Origin: Phytoseiulus persimilis
Taxonomy: Eukaryota > Arthropoda > Arachnida > Mesostigmata > Phytoseiidae
Reading direction: 5' to 3'
Assembly (NCBI GenBank): GCA_037576195.1
Contig: CM075103.1
Location: forward strand, 5,518,001-5,582,000
DNA: 64,000 nt
Each line of letters begins with the position of its first letter. Within the stretch, counting starts at the first letter, position 1. The notes beneath the pieces are model-generated. The model had not been told where the DNA came from and ran no database searches. It saw nothing but the letters and a program-made list of their open reading frames with translations. Below, piece by piece: positions 22,511-35,772 of this stretch. Made by a program: the position numbers and the translations under genes.

Positions 22511-25500
22511 AGTTCTTCCATGAGCAGCAGCTGCAATAACGGCTGCACTCAGCCGCACTTATAGGGGAAAACATACGCGAAGCTATTGGTGACGGTGTGC
22601 GCTCTATTCTACACGACATCGATTTGCTCAGCTGCGATAAGCTGCTGCTGCAAACGACACAGTTCTCTCGTATTTGGTATTGATCCGATGATTCCCTTCT
22701 TTTATGTGTTTCTTGATCTCTTCGGGTGATGTTGATTGGCTTGCTTCGCGCGTCAATGGACGCCGGAGTCATTTTATTCACGCTGGGAGGTTTCTCATTC
22801 AGACAAGGGCGCTTCCAGTGTTGCCAAGCACCACATTGAACAAAGCGCACCGTGACCGTGAGTTCTTTACTCAATTTCCTCGCGAGAAGAGCCCACTCAT
22901 GGATGCTCTCATCACATACACTCCGGGCGCCTTCGGAGTTCGGGGAATTTCGAAGTCCATCTAGAAGAAGACACTGCGGCGCTTGTTGTCAAAGCAGCGG
23001 CAGCGACCTCGCTTACTTTCGCCAGCCAGCCGGCTAGCAAGCTTGCTCGACGCGGCTACATGGCAGCGCAAACAAGTCGCACACAATCAAGACCGCTTAG
23101 TCAGCCGGCGGCACACAGGTCGCTTCGGAACGCGGCTGCTGCAACCTGGAAGCGTCGGAGCGACCGACAGACTTCCAAGATGGCGTCGCGGCTGTAGCGA
23201 CGGCTGCGAATATCCAGCTACTCCACCATCCCTCGCCAAGGCTCCCGTCGACTACGACTACACCACGGCGGGCGGACGGACAGACCAACGGACGAACCAC
23301 CGCCAGCCACCATCAACACCACATCTCCAAAAGGAAGGACGGAGCAAGCCGCCGGTCGCCAGCGAACGAAACCAACATTCGAAACTGTTGTTGTTGTTGT
23401 TGCTGCTGCTGCTGATGTTCGACAGTCGTTGCAGACAGATCAAACTATCGTTAATTCGACCGCCAAGTAGTTGTTCGAGTTACAGTTATTTTCGCACGAG
23501 ACTCCCATCGTCCGCAAGTCTAAAACACGCTCCCAGTTGCTTGGCTCATCGACTGTCTGCCCGAAGCCTGTTAGCCGTCTAGGCCAGCAAGTCAGGCTTT
23601 TTCAGAAAGGAGAAGGGCAGGCCAGAGGAAGCGAGCGAATGGAATTCCCGCTCAGTAGAATTCCCTCATCCAGGCAGAGCCAAACTATGAAAACTGCACC
23701 TCTCGAACATCGATAAGCGCAGCGATCCAATCCATCGGGCCGAAACCCGGGCTGTAGCTCTATTTCGTTTTTCTCCTCGTCGGCTGCTTGATCGTTCTTT
23801 CGGACTAGACCCCGTACTCGAAACATCTCGAGTACCCTCCCTAGTTGAGTTGTTGCAACGATCTCTGCTGCTGTGGCCGGCCCGCCAGTGGTCGGCTGAC
23901 GCTGCCAACGCTTGTATTGTTCGATTCAAGACTGGACGCTCCGTGAAGTTAGGCCTAACGAGGACAGCCACGCCGCCGCAAACAACAGCAACATCATCAG
24001 CTGCTACAACTCCGTCGGCAAGCAACATGATGCTGTGGGTGGTTTGGTTAAACAAAATCTATAACTCGAATATCGTCACTATGTAGTCTGCGTCATTGCC
24101 GCCGCTGCTGCTTCCGTCGCCGCCGCCGCCACCGTCATCGGAAACATCGATACAGTGCTCGAACGGACTCGAAGTAATGTGATTTGACGACGACCTGGCC
24201 GCGCGCGCCGTCCGTCGTGATAACGACTTCTTTGTCGTTGTTGGGCAGCTACATGAATGATGATTGGGGAAAAGATGCAGCCGCAGTCTTTCGCTGAGAT
24301 GACGGACGCATACGATCGTGAACGTTTGTTTCCAGAGGTTCTGATTGCAACGTGTGCAACGTCGATCAGTTTCCGCGAAATCTCCATTTATCAGCGTGTG
24401 AAGCCGAAGTGTGTGCAGTGCGACGTGGGGTTGGCCGGGTACGCAACGACGAGAATACGCAGATATATATTCACGGGAGAATATTTATATCCGACGGCAT
24501 CGATCGTGCATTCGTACTGTTCCGTGCCATAACGCCGGTCGAGGGAAGTTCCCGTGGAAACGAGTCAGTCGAATGAATTTGTATCCACGGTGACTTCGAC
24601 TCCAATTGCGATCTTCGTCGAGGACTGAGCACTTAATGGTTCCTGGCGATGGATCCGAGCATGGTCAAGGTACACCGCTGGAGAACGAGGAAACGCGCGA
24701 TAAATCACAGCTCTTCGTCGTTCTCCGGGCCATTCGCGGAGCGACGATGACTTTATCTGAACTCTAATAGCGAGCCAGGATATGCTTGAACCCGCGAATC
24801 CCATCTAGAAAATTGGTCGGCGAACTCGCCATCAACTACTCTGGAATTCCTGCGCTATCTCTGACGAAACCTTCTCGGCCGAAGGAAGTACACAATCAAA
24901 CTTGTTCGCTTTTCGATTGATTGCTGGCAAGCCGCTGCGGTTCGATCGTTGGAGGATATCTTGCACTCGGTTCCTCTTCGAGGCGTGACGGCTGACACGT
25001 TTCGGCAGCGCACATTGAATCATTACCTTGGACAACGTTCTCGCCGTCATTGCACTGACGTCATAGATACTCTAGCTGCGTTGATGAATCTCGCTTGAGC
25101 CTGGGTCGACTCCAGCAGAGCAAAGCCGCTGACCAATTGCATCACTGTTCGAGCACTGATCGAGTACCCAAGGTGGCAAGAGTGGGTCGTCCAGGGATTT
25201 CAGTGCGGGCCATTGGGAAGACTGACTGGAAGATTTTGGACGGTTTTGTCACTTCTAAGACTTTCTTGAGTCTTAGAATCGTTTCTTGTCGTGAAATCTT
25301 CACCGAGAACTCGGTAGATTTCTATGTTTGCAGCATGCTGTTATCAGAAGCTCCTATTCTCACATGCTGGGTGAATAATGGATGTATTCATCGTCGTGGC
25401 GGGGAACGTCCAGGAATTGGACGAAAGTGCTGGAGAAATGCGAGTGATGCGCACTGAACGTGCTAACAGCGCTACTTCTTAAATTCCAGTGACGAGGAAG

Positions 25501-28500
25501 AGGGGGAGATTATATCAGATGACGAGAATAATGGACCCCAAGAAAAGCCCAAGGAGGAGAAGAGGTCCCCGGAAGAGAAGAAGTCCACAGAACCTCGGCC
25601 GATGTCCATCGGCGATATTGCCGCCAGAATTCAGGAACAGAATGCTCTTCGCATGGCCTCAAGTCTGGACCGTATGCAACACGATGATGATCGGTCAAGA
25701 AAACGTCATCATAAGAAAGATAAAAGACGTCGACGCAACAGCCATTCAGAAGAAGACTCGCCCCACCGAAAGCACGTGAGTATCGCTACGGGTCTCATTT
25801 CGCGGGCATCGATTCTAGCCGGAGTTCCGATTCATACTCACAACAGGAGATTAGAGACGCCGCAACGTGGTCAATTGAAAAAAAAGAATTGTCGCTTGAA
25901 TCGAAGTCCATCAGATGCGCGCGCCTCTCATAGGTTCGGTCAGATACCGTGTCGGTCTGGATTCCTCCTGGCAATAGATAGATCTCTGACAACTGACTTT
26001 ATGGACTTCATCTCTAAAGTTGATCGATTGGCTCCACAGAGACGGCATGAACGTCAAAGGTCGAGGTCGAGATCGAAATCTCGGTCGAGGAGTCCGCCGA
26101 AGAAAGCGAAAAAGGAGGTCGACCGCGTGCCATGCAAATACTATGTCGAAGGGAAGTGTCAAAAGGTGGGTGACCATACCAAGTCGAGTGTCTCATAGTT
26201 TCGCTAGCTGGACCACGGAGGGAAGTCATCTTCTCCGAGTCAGCAGATCTCCGGAGATCGATCGGGAGAACCCCTCGTAAGCAGCGAATCATTCCCTTTC
26301 AGAGTGACGAATGCCCATTCTCTCACGCAATAGAGCAGACGAAACGCACCGATCTTTGCCGCTTCTACGTTTCGGGTCACTGTATAAAACGCAACTGTCC
26401 ATTTATGCACGAAGACTTCCCGTGCAAGTTCTTCCATACTGGTGCTCCCTGTTTCGCGGATAAAAGTTGCCGGTACTCCCACGCACCCCTGACGCCCGAA
26501 ATGCACGAGGTGCTCATGCGAGTAAGTTGTTGAGAAACCTCCCTTCATCGCGCCGAATGTTCACGTTCCTTGTGAATCAGATATCTTGGCGGCTCAAATC
26601 GATCATGCTATTTGAATATTGGAGAGTGTAACACCGGACATCCTTCCAGTACCTCGACGAGTGCAAAGGCCTGAAACGTGAAGATCTGGAAAGACTGAGT
26701 CGCAAGGCTAAGGAGAGAGACGACCGCCAGAAAGAGCCCAAAGTTCCCCGATCCCACAAAGAGCCACTTTTGGAGTTGCCGCCCACCATGAGGACTGAGG
26801 GGATCTCGTTGGGTGTTGCAGACACAGATTTCAGAATACTTCCTCCGGGAACTGGGGATGTCGATTACAGACTCCCCGTCGGCAATGATGATAATGGTCC
26901 GGTGCCGCTTTTCTACCGCGATACCATGGAATCGCCTACAGTCTCCCCCAGCAGCCGAAGGGACTCCCAGGACGTGGACAGGAGTCCCCCTGGAGGCAGA
27001 ACGAGTGGGCACTCAGATGCGAGGAGGTGAGCAATTGGCCGAATACGCAACGAAATCCCCCATCCCCCGTCCCCCCATTTGCTCAGATAATGACGCAAGC
27101 TTTTTTCCACGCAGGCTCGACGATGGGGAACGGCAAAGCCAGAGCCCGAAACGTATGGTGGAAAGGCCGACCGATCCGAGAGATCGGTCTAACAACGTGG
27201 ACAGCATGCCGGGCATCCCGAAATCTCAGCGAGATTTGTTGATGCGTCTACAGCAAAGGGTTGAAACGAACCAAGACTCGCAGGGCAGCAGCCAAGAAGA
27301 CGGCCGACGCACCCCCATGCCGGACGAGGACACGGGCGAGAATCGCCAGGATGGAGAAGAAGACAGCGATGACGATCAACCCCTCACGGACGTTCTCAAG
27401 CGGCTCCAGCAAACTCCCAGCAACGATGCCGCTCCGGCTACGACTCGACCCAGCGGCGGAATCGACCTCGTCAAAATGATTTCCTCAATCAACAGCAGCA
27501 ACAACACAGGCACACAATCCCAAAACGTGATCGGCCAGCCCAACGAGTACTGGAAGCAGTTGTTGTCTATTGCGGGAGTAGATCCCGCGACAGGAACATC
27601 TCTTCCCAATTCCAGCCAGACCACACCACCAAAAGTCGATCCTCGCAAGGCTCGAGATCCGCGGCAGCAGGCCCAGAGCGTCGCGGCGGCAGCTGCACCT
27701 CTGCCAGTGTTCCCCACTCTCGAAGTCACCGCGACGATTGAATCGCACGACGGCGACGCACCTTACGTTCTGCGAGGCATCGAAACCTCGCCGGTCAGAT
27801 ATGACGAGATGGTTCATCTGGTGAAGATGAACTTCAGATTGAAGTCCGATCCCCGACTCGAACGTCACCTGGACAAGCTCGCGAAAAGGGAGGACATTGT
27901 AGCCGAATCACCGCAGTCTCCTCCTCATCTCCCAGCGACGAACTTCCTCGCACAATTGAGTGGCCAGCCCGGTTTGCTCTCAGCGCCGGTTGCACCGGTA
28001 CCGGATCGGAGTAAAATCGACCCTCGCTTGCGGATGGGCGCCATGACTCCGGATCTCAGGGCGCCGCCACATCCCATGCCCGATCTGCAGGCGCTCGCCA
28101 TGGGGGACCTCCGACGGACTGGAATGATGCCTCCCGTTGCTCCGGTGAATATTGCTGCACCTGTCGCCAGGCAGGACCCGAGGCAAGCGTCGAGGGACCC
28201 TCGACAAGAGTCCCGAGCGCAGCAGAACTTCCCGCAGAGGAGCGAGTCGACAGCGGCTCCGGTGGACTCGCGTCCCAACGCGAGGGTCGACCCGAGGAGA
28301 AGAGCCGACCCGCGAGCCAAATCCACACCGACTGAAGATCCACCCAGCGAGGATCAAGCCAAAAAGCCTGCAACCATGATGTACAGTTCCCCTCTGTCAG
28401 CGTACGACGATCAACCCCCCAAGCAAACTTCACCGTACCCACGGAGGAACATTGGTCGCATCAAGAAGAAGAACCCGCCGGCGATAACCAACAACGGTCC

Positions 28501-28753
28501 TAAATCGGCGTCGTCTAACGAAGAGACGCACAAGTCCGAAACGCCTTCAACTTCGTTGACTGCTTCAGCTCCGTCCACGACGGCGGCAGCTGCTCCGAAC
28601 CTGGCATCCGCCGGGTCTGCAGGCTTCAATTCGTTGCCGCCCATGCCGTCTCTCCTGTCTCACCCTGTCGACTCCTATTCTGTCGATGTTGAGGACAAAA
28701 CGCTCAGCGAGATGTTCGAAAGCAAAGATCCCACAGCGTCCCCGTTCAACTAA
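22411..28753 (+). CDS. ZC3H4: ZC3H4/Su(s)-type triple CCCH zinc-finger protein
   Basis: ZC3H4, with WDR82, ends unproductive RNA polymerase II transcription; Drosophila Su(s) is the relative. Exons join in phase: 22411-22481, 25490-25775, 26040-26165, 26303-26521, 26650-27026 and 27115-28753, about 905 aa. Exon 2 is acidic then basic (EEEGEIISDDENN, RSRKRHHKKDKRRRR). Three CCCH fingers span exons 3 and 4: CKYYVEGKCQKSDECPFSH, CRFYVSGHCIKRNCPFMH and CKFFHTGAPCFADKSCRYSH. After them PLTPEMHEVL matches the family text PLTEETRELL. The long last exon carries MPGIPKSQRDLLMRLQQ and many DPR motifs, and ends MFESKDPTASPFN, matching the ZC3H4 end DPTASPF. Exon 1 is an inference: MSLTASGMPEGVHALSHPEE, ending in phase at an AG|GTACCT donor that completes Ser with exon 2. 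It implies a 3-kb first intron. Exons 2 to 6 are secure. Confidence 0.88.
23386..23414 (+). repeat. (TTG)n(CTG)n trinucleotide run in intron 1
   Basis: About six TTG units pass into four CTG units. The run lies in the proposed first intron of the ZC3H4-like gene. Confidence 0.9.
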
Positions 28754-29069
28754 TGAGCTATCCTTGCGTTGTGACACCATCATCATTCATGAAAGCACGA
28801 GACTGGGCCAGACGTACCATGCAGGGCACCGGCTGCTGCGCGGATGTCTCTGATCCCACATCTGAACACCCATGATTCAATCGATTGATCCCGCATCCTT
28901 CATTTTTATTCTGATTGAATACTTGTATCTTGTATTGTAGTGTACATTGCATTCGCAATAGAGTATTTGTCTGTAAAATAACTATACATACATCGGAAGC
29001 TGAGCCAGATTGTCAGCAGTTCTCGTGGAACGATTCTTTTTCATGCAAATAATGATGGTGGCTAAGTAA

Positions 29070-29075
29070 AATAAA
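29070..29075 (+). promoter_or_regulatory. Poly(A) signal of ZC3H4-like gene
   Basis: AATAAA lies about 320 bases after the stop codon at 28753, in an AT-rich 3' region. Confidence 0.65.
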
Positions 29076-29099
29076 TTATTCCTGCATCATGAGCCAAAA

Positions 29100-32000
29100 A
29101 ACGTTTTGCCTCGTCACCATTGAGGCTCATTCCGGCCCCTAGGGATTGAGATCGATTGGAAGATGAGTCTCCAAGCGGCTGTGGCACTCTCGCAAACTCG
29201 CACAGAGAAACCGAGGCCGTCACGTGCGGGAACTCGTGGGCTCTCCTCCCGCAACCTACCGTCGCCAGTCAAAAGCGGGGTGAATTCTCACGCTATGAAT
29301 GGTGCAGCATCACCCGCCAGGCAGTTCCGTACGAAGGAGGGCGCTCTGGGGGGCTTATTTTCATTTCTTTGCGGCCGTAGCACTGGCGGGTAGGATCAGG
29401 TGTTATTCAGAGGATAATTTTTACGGGTTCCCGACAGGTTTAAATAATAATCAGTTGTGACCAGAGCTTGGACGTTAAAACATTGTTCGTTGGGCGAATT
29501 CCTCCGATGCATGGATTCACGTGTGTTTTGGTAAACGTTTGAGCAGATGATTCTGACAGCATCGCCGACAACCGAGATCGAATGGTCGACAGAGCTTAGA
29601 AAAAACGCTGAAGTGGTCTCCGGCAGCCGATTTTCTTTCAATGTTGGTCTCTGAAATTGATGTTGGTGATTCCGGATCACCGCCTTGCAGGTCCCCGAGG
29701 AATCTGCTACTCTTCGTATGATTCCCACGAGGGGCTCTCCTTTGTCGCCGGGGATGATGCGAGCAACGTTGTAGGCAGTCTGCTCTGATCCTAGAGTCTT
29801 GAATCATCTAATCTGGGAATGTCGGAAGCGACTTTGTCATCGAATCCTGAATATTGTGGGCGATCAGCCTCACGGGTTGTTGACTGTCTCCTCCAGCGAG
29901 CACACCATCTCAGAATAACTCGCGGCGATGGGGTTCATTCGAGCACAGGCACGGTCAGAGCGGACAAAAGTTGTCAGCTGGAGCTATGTCAGTAGGCTTT
30001 CTTCCACGGAAAAGAATCAGCTGTGAACGAGATGAGTTCCGATCACGGGCGTGTTGGGGTGGCTTGCTCGTTGCCAAACGGGTTCCGCCGCTTGCGTCGA
30101 GAGCTGGGTTCGTATAGTATCAGCCGAATAGTCCATCGAAACGATTCCGGAACACTATTAAGGCGGACCAGGCTGAAGTCATGAAGAAATTTTTGCTCGA
30201 AGTAGTGACTGCGAGATGTAACGCTCCGCATCAGGCCACCGTTACAGCACGGCGCAAGACTGAGCTCGACGGGCAGAACCGGTCCGGGAAAGTTGAAATA
30301 AATCCCGTTTACAACGAGCTCAAGAGGCTTTTTCATTGAACGGTGGATCTTGTCTCTGTGCGAGTTCTTCACCACATCGAATTTCATTGCACAACAAAAT
30401 CACAGGACGTTCCCTGTCACTCAATCTGTGCCCAGAATCGACGACTCGCCCACGACGGACGGAGCCGAGATACTACTCTGTTACATGACCGGTAAGCCCC
30501 CGAGACCATCGAGATCTTTGATGCTTCGTTCTGACAGACATTTCCTGATCTTCCATTCTGTGCCTTGGCTGGTAGCATCGTGCCCGTATATAATCGAATA
30601 CACAACACGCGATGGGTTTCCGGGTCCTGAGCTGTACTTCAATTGTTGTGTTCTGGTTTGTTGCTCTAGAATCGAGGTCAATTAAGACGCGGGTACTCTC
30701 ACGGAATGAGGTGCGTGACATCTGAAGTTCCTTCGGATTCTCAGACAAAAGCGTCTTCCCGTGTCCCTCTCGGTGTCAAGGTCGACATCACCGTGAACCA
30801 ACCAAATTGTTATGCTGAGTTTTCTGCGGCTCGTCGACGTATGGGTGCGGATTGGGCTTATTCCCGATGATATGTGTTCAACTGCTGATCCGCCACACCC
30901 AGTGGACCTGGCTTAGCTTTTCATAAATCTTTCTAGCGACCGGAACGGTGGCGGCGCCGGTTGCCTGCCGACAAAACGACCTGCGCCAAAAACTCGGAGT
31001 GTCGACGCCTGCTGAGGATCGAGTGGGAGTTGCCGGGAAGGGCTACCGTTCCGCTTTCTGCGTCAATTTGCTTCAATATTTTGATTCCTCTCTCCTGGAT
31101 GAGTGCAGCCGAGTAGGAGAACAGAAAATTTTTCTTTCGCTTGCATTACGACTTCAACGCTCCGTTGCTGTTCGACGCCGCTTAATTCCCTCCAGAATAT
31201 GTTGTAGGAAGCGCCGCTCAGCGACCTCGTCAGGGTCACGGTCCGTAACACCTCGTCCGTTATCTCACGTGGTACAATATAGATACTGGCCAACTTACAG
31301 CGAGCTGACACTCGACGTGGATCCGGGGCCGAAATCTGCGCTATATTGTCGTAGAAAAATCGGGATTCAAGCCGCGTCTGAGTGATCTTCCAGCGTTGGA
31401 CTCTTCCATTCTTTCGCGAATCACAGCTTTTTCCCGCTCGTAAAGTGACGATTTCACACCGGCTGTCGTCCACAGGCTACCGCACGGGTGTTTGCGACAG
31501 ATTGTTTCTTATGAGCCGGCGCGTACGAAGCGCCAACGCCGAGAAAAAATGAAATATACGGAATGAGTTTGTGACAGCTCGCCGTGAAACAAAAATAATT
31601 GGCAACTAAGTCTTCCGAGCTGGCGACTGAATCGAGATTCAGCTCTGCTGTTTACCGAAATCTGAGTGCCTCCCGGCTGTTTTTGGGGCAGCCTAAAAAG
31701 TTGCAATGACTCAATTCCTCACGTTCCTCCGCATCGTTCCCGGAACCGTTCCAATCGATACGATACGTGCGTGGAGATAAGTGTGTTTGCCGCAAGTGAA
31801 GAAACGCTGGAATCGGTCAGCATACGCGCACGCTCCATGTTTCTTGGGCAAATCTAATGCTGATCCTGTTCAACGAGGTGGTAATTTCGTTCTCGGACGG
31901 CTTCTGTCACGGAGAACTCATTTCGTAACAAAGTTCTCTGGGAATCTCTCCATCATCTGATGGCCGATCAAGAACACTGAGATTCAACGGACTGTATCTC

Positions 32001-33260
32001 CCCGGATTGGTGGCGAAAATCGTTCACACAGTTTTTTTCCTGTCTCGCAGAAAATTTCTTCAACGAAACTCTGGAAAGCCCATGTACTTCAGTGAACGAT
32101 AGAAAAAAATGAGAGCCCCGAGGGAGGGGGTCCTCCTCGGAACATGTTCTCGGAGGGGTGCCCTGCAATCAAAGAAAATGCGGTGCTTAGATTATTAGGG
32201 ACCTCCAATTCCGTTACAAATCGGACCTTTGTGAATCTCAATACAGGCATGGAATGCGGTTCGACGTGGGCTTGATCGAAATCTCTCCACGAACCTCCGA
32301 ATCACATCGGCCCAAGTGCTCGCGGGCGTCTGTTTGAACTGAGGCATGCCCTCCAGATATGAGAGGGGCCGGGATCTCGGTCGGAGCGCAGGTGAAGTAT
32401 TTGCGCAGGTTTCCAAATACCCGCCCTTCCTCCATCTCCACAGATTCATAACCCACTCACGCTCTTTCTCAAATGCCCCCGCTTCACAATGCCAAGGAAC
32501 CAAGTGGGCGAAAGGTATCTGCCAAAGCTGATGTCGCCGGTCTGTACGACACAATGACACTGAAAATACCATCCTATCCCCTGACCAATACAGCTCGCCA
32601 GCGGATCGTGTGAATTTGCAGAGTAAAAAGTCGGGTTTGAAGAAAGTGAGCGGATTTTCATAGAATCTCTCACTCACGTCTTGCGCGTCCTCGGAGTTCC
32701 GGAGGACAAGTTTTTGACCTTGACATTCGATTTATTTCCATCGACGCGGCGGTCGACGGCAGACATTAGAAAGATCGATCTAGAAATGCGTACGGTCCCA
32801 CCTATCCAGAAACCGGAGCGTAGCGAGAATAAATAAGCGCCCCCCGAATTAGTCGCGACGATCCTATTTCATTCGGGATGGCGATACTGTCATCGTGATA
32901 AGTCATCGCTTCCACCGTCAGTAGAATGAATTAATTTATCGGCGCCCACGGGCTCATGGTACATTGAAGCTGACCGACCGTAACCATGGCCGAATTGCTT
33001 CCCGGTTTGGAACATGAGGTTTTTTTTTCTCTTTTCCGATAGCTTCGACACCGTGTCGAAGTTCCGATGCCGTTGCTCGGTTACATGGAACAGAATTGAC
33101 GGCCTAGCTTTAGAGCAGCTTAACGACCGAAATTCCGTGGAGCAACGTGTCCAAAACACAAACACCATGACCAAATCGATCATTCCGTTACGAAATTAGC
33201 CTGTCCGTACATTTCAATTCATACGGTCGCTCAATAACCGGGCGGTGATCGGGTCTTTTT
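29100..33260. other. Intergenic, no gene recognised
   Basis: Open frames up to 160 codons occur (32195-32677 minus is the longest). None has a domain, signal peptide or splice partner that I recognise. Confidence 0.35.
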
Positions 33261-33261
33261 G

Positions 33262-33785
33262 CTATTTCATATTGAGCTGACGTTCCTGTTCTGAGTTGGT
33301 TGTGACGAAGTTACGATACGTCTGCACGTGTTTTTTAATTAAACTCTCCTGGAGTTCCGTGATTCTAAATCGCGAGGTCGTGGATTCTCTGAAAGGTCGT
33401 TTCATGGCTGGTTCGCGCGGTCTACTTAGAAAGAAGGTGCTCTTGTCCGTCGATGACAATGGTCGCTTTGTGCAGATTAAAGTCCCATCAAACGTCGACA
33501 GCGATCTGCGTTTCTGAAAACGTTGCTTGAAAAACAACGGATGATTCCTATCGGTTTCCGGTGAACCTGGACATGTTTGACCTTCCCTGGCAAGTCGCCA
33601 CTGGATGGTTGACAGATGCCAGTCGTTGATTCTACTCCCTGGGAGCTGTATTGCTCGATTCCGATTAGTTTCCCGTCGATCCGTAGCAGAGTCTCATGCT
33701 CATAGTTCCTGAATTCGAGAAGCGACCCATTGCCGCTGAATCTCCGTGATCTCGGCTTCATCCAAAATTTTCGCATCCAAGCCAC
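33262..33785 (-). pseudogene. Possible BTB-like remnant
   Basis: The minus-strand text GTLICTKRPLSSTDKSTFFL and then the region with KRPFREST and RFRITELQ follows the spacing of a BTB domain (HK..L..S, then ES....RI..L). An adjoining frame upstream (33477-33785) could be a worn MATH part. No intact gene can be read. The assignment rests on pattern only and may be wrong. Confidence 0.2.
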
Positions 33786-33912
33786 GCGAGGAGTCTTCCT
33801 TCCGGTTGATCACGATCTCCAACTGTTCTGCGAGCAACCACCTCCGCTCAATGCCTTCCGCCTCACGGAATGGACGGCTCGATCTCTGGTAGCTCGACAG
33901 CGGAAACTTTAA

Positions 33913-35770
33913 TATGAAAAAAACATTCTCTCAACCTGAACGCGTGCTTGGGACTGCGCTAGCCCTTCCGACCATCTCGACGTCTACGTCGAGCACAGGA
34001 GGATTCCTCGGCCGCCTCTTGGGATGACTTTCCTCTCGTCGTTGGCTGGCGGAGTTCTCAATGATTCTGCGGTGCCGGGTATTCTCCATTCAGCTGCGCG
34101 ATTTCTCTCAATGAGCTCTCCACTCAAGGTAAATACAATAGTATTCGCTGTCGCAGAAGCGGCGGCTGTTGTTGTTCCGTAGCGACTTACGCTGTTGATG
34201 TTTGCTGTGATGCAATTCATAAAGCACAAGGCCAGAACACAACGGCAGCGACTGAAAATTTTGACCACGTCTAGCTCCCGCTGAGAAGGGGTCCTACTTC
34301 TGTGGAACGGCGTTGGTAGCAGCTTCGGTTCCCAGCAAATTTTAAATGAGAGCCCTGAGGCGTCCCATATCAGGCGCATGGAACCGCTCGTAAACACATG
34401 ACATCAGCGTGCTTTCGGGAATCATTCATTTGATGGCAGCGCTAACTGACTTCGCGTAGAGCTGACAGAAGGCCGATACGGAAGGTTTGGTGGTTTCCAT
34501 CCGATTCTTCCGTTATTGGCTCCTGATCAATCAACGGCTCCTTTGTCACCGGGATCGATCACGGGTTCACTGAAATTCTGATTCCTGACAGCTCCCTCTA
34601 TAATCGCTGAGCCATGGCTGGCACCGAGGCCGGGTCAGCCGGATAGTTTCAGCGGAATTACTGTGGTTTGACCAGCGGTCCGATTCGGAGCTAGGAGTTT
34701 CCGATAACTGCAGGGTGAATATCCGACGAAAGAACAGTTCTGCACGACTTTTTTCTCCGCTCGACTTGCTGATTACAGGACTCGCGTTGTTGACACAGGA
34801 TCCGCTTTCCAGTAAACTGTGAAGGCGTTCTTCGACCCAGCATTATGGGAGCTCTTGGGCGTATCATTCATCGTAGGCAGGACACTGTTGCATGGTTTCA
34901 GGAATTCACCGGTGGCATGACCACCGAATTGTTTCCCACGAATCAGTTTATCAATCCTCGGCCTACTTGCACGCTGCTGCAATCCGATGAAAATTATCGC
35001 CGTTCGGAGACGAACGCGGCAATAACCGTCGGAAGAACAGACTATGACTTTGCTTTGAAGCTCAGCCTAAAGCCGAGTGTGGGAGTCCCAGTCTTCTTGA
35101 TCTGAGGGAATATACGGCACTGCTCAATGAACACGAAGTCGTTTCAATCCTTGTGATGAGACGTTATTAGGGAATCTTCAGGTTACTTCGAAATGAAGAA
35201 CAGTTCCTGAATATACAATTGCCCCGATCGAAGTAGTATTTACAATGGCTGATAGATCTAGAGAGCTATCATGGATGCAAGAGACTCGATGGTTTTCAGG
35301 GAATAAGTGTTCCTCGGGGCTAGATTGGAGGAATGGACCTCGAAGTCAGACCCGGCGCTGGAACATTGAAATCTAAGACGCGACCACAGAAATCTGATGG
35401 AGTTCTGTTGACTGCAGGGGTATTTTTCTCCCCGGATGAACAACCAAGGGCACCGAGCCATGGAGATCGGACAGGAACCGTTCTTTCCCGAGAAATTTGG
35501 CTGTCACCAAATTTGAGCGGAATAGCTGTCGTGCTTGTGTGGATTGAAGATTACTGTAGGTTTCAGACAGACGCGTGGACACAGAACAACAATGACTTCG
35601 TGTCCAGCTCTGGCCTTCCTTCCTTCCTTGGGGCAAGGGTTCTTGGCGGGAGGGGCTACGTACATATATATCAAGAACCATTCCGCGCAGCGGGTGGTGC
35701 TCACAAGAGTGGTTTGAACCAGTGGTGTGTGAAGTGCATCTTTGAACAGGATCTCGAAATCAATCCAAAA
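33913..35770. other. Intergenic, no gene recognised
   Basis: I found no coding region here. The last few hundred bases should contain the promoter of the plus-strand cuticle-type gene starting at 35773, but I cannot point to a certain TATA box. Confidence 0.4.
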
Positions 35771-35772
35771 AT

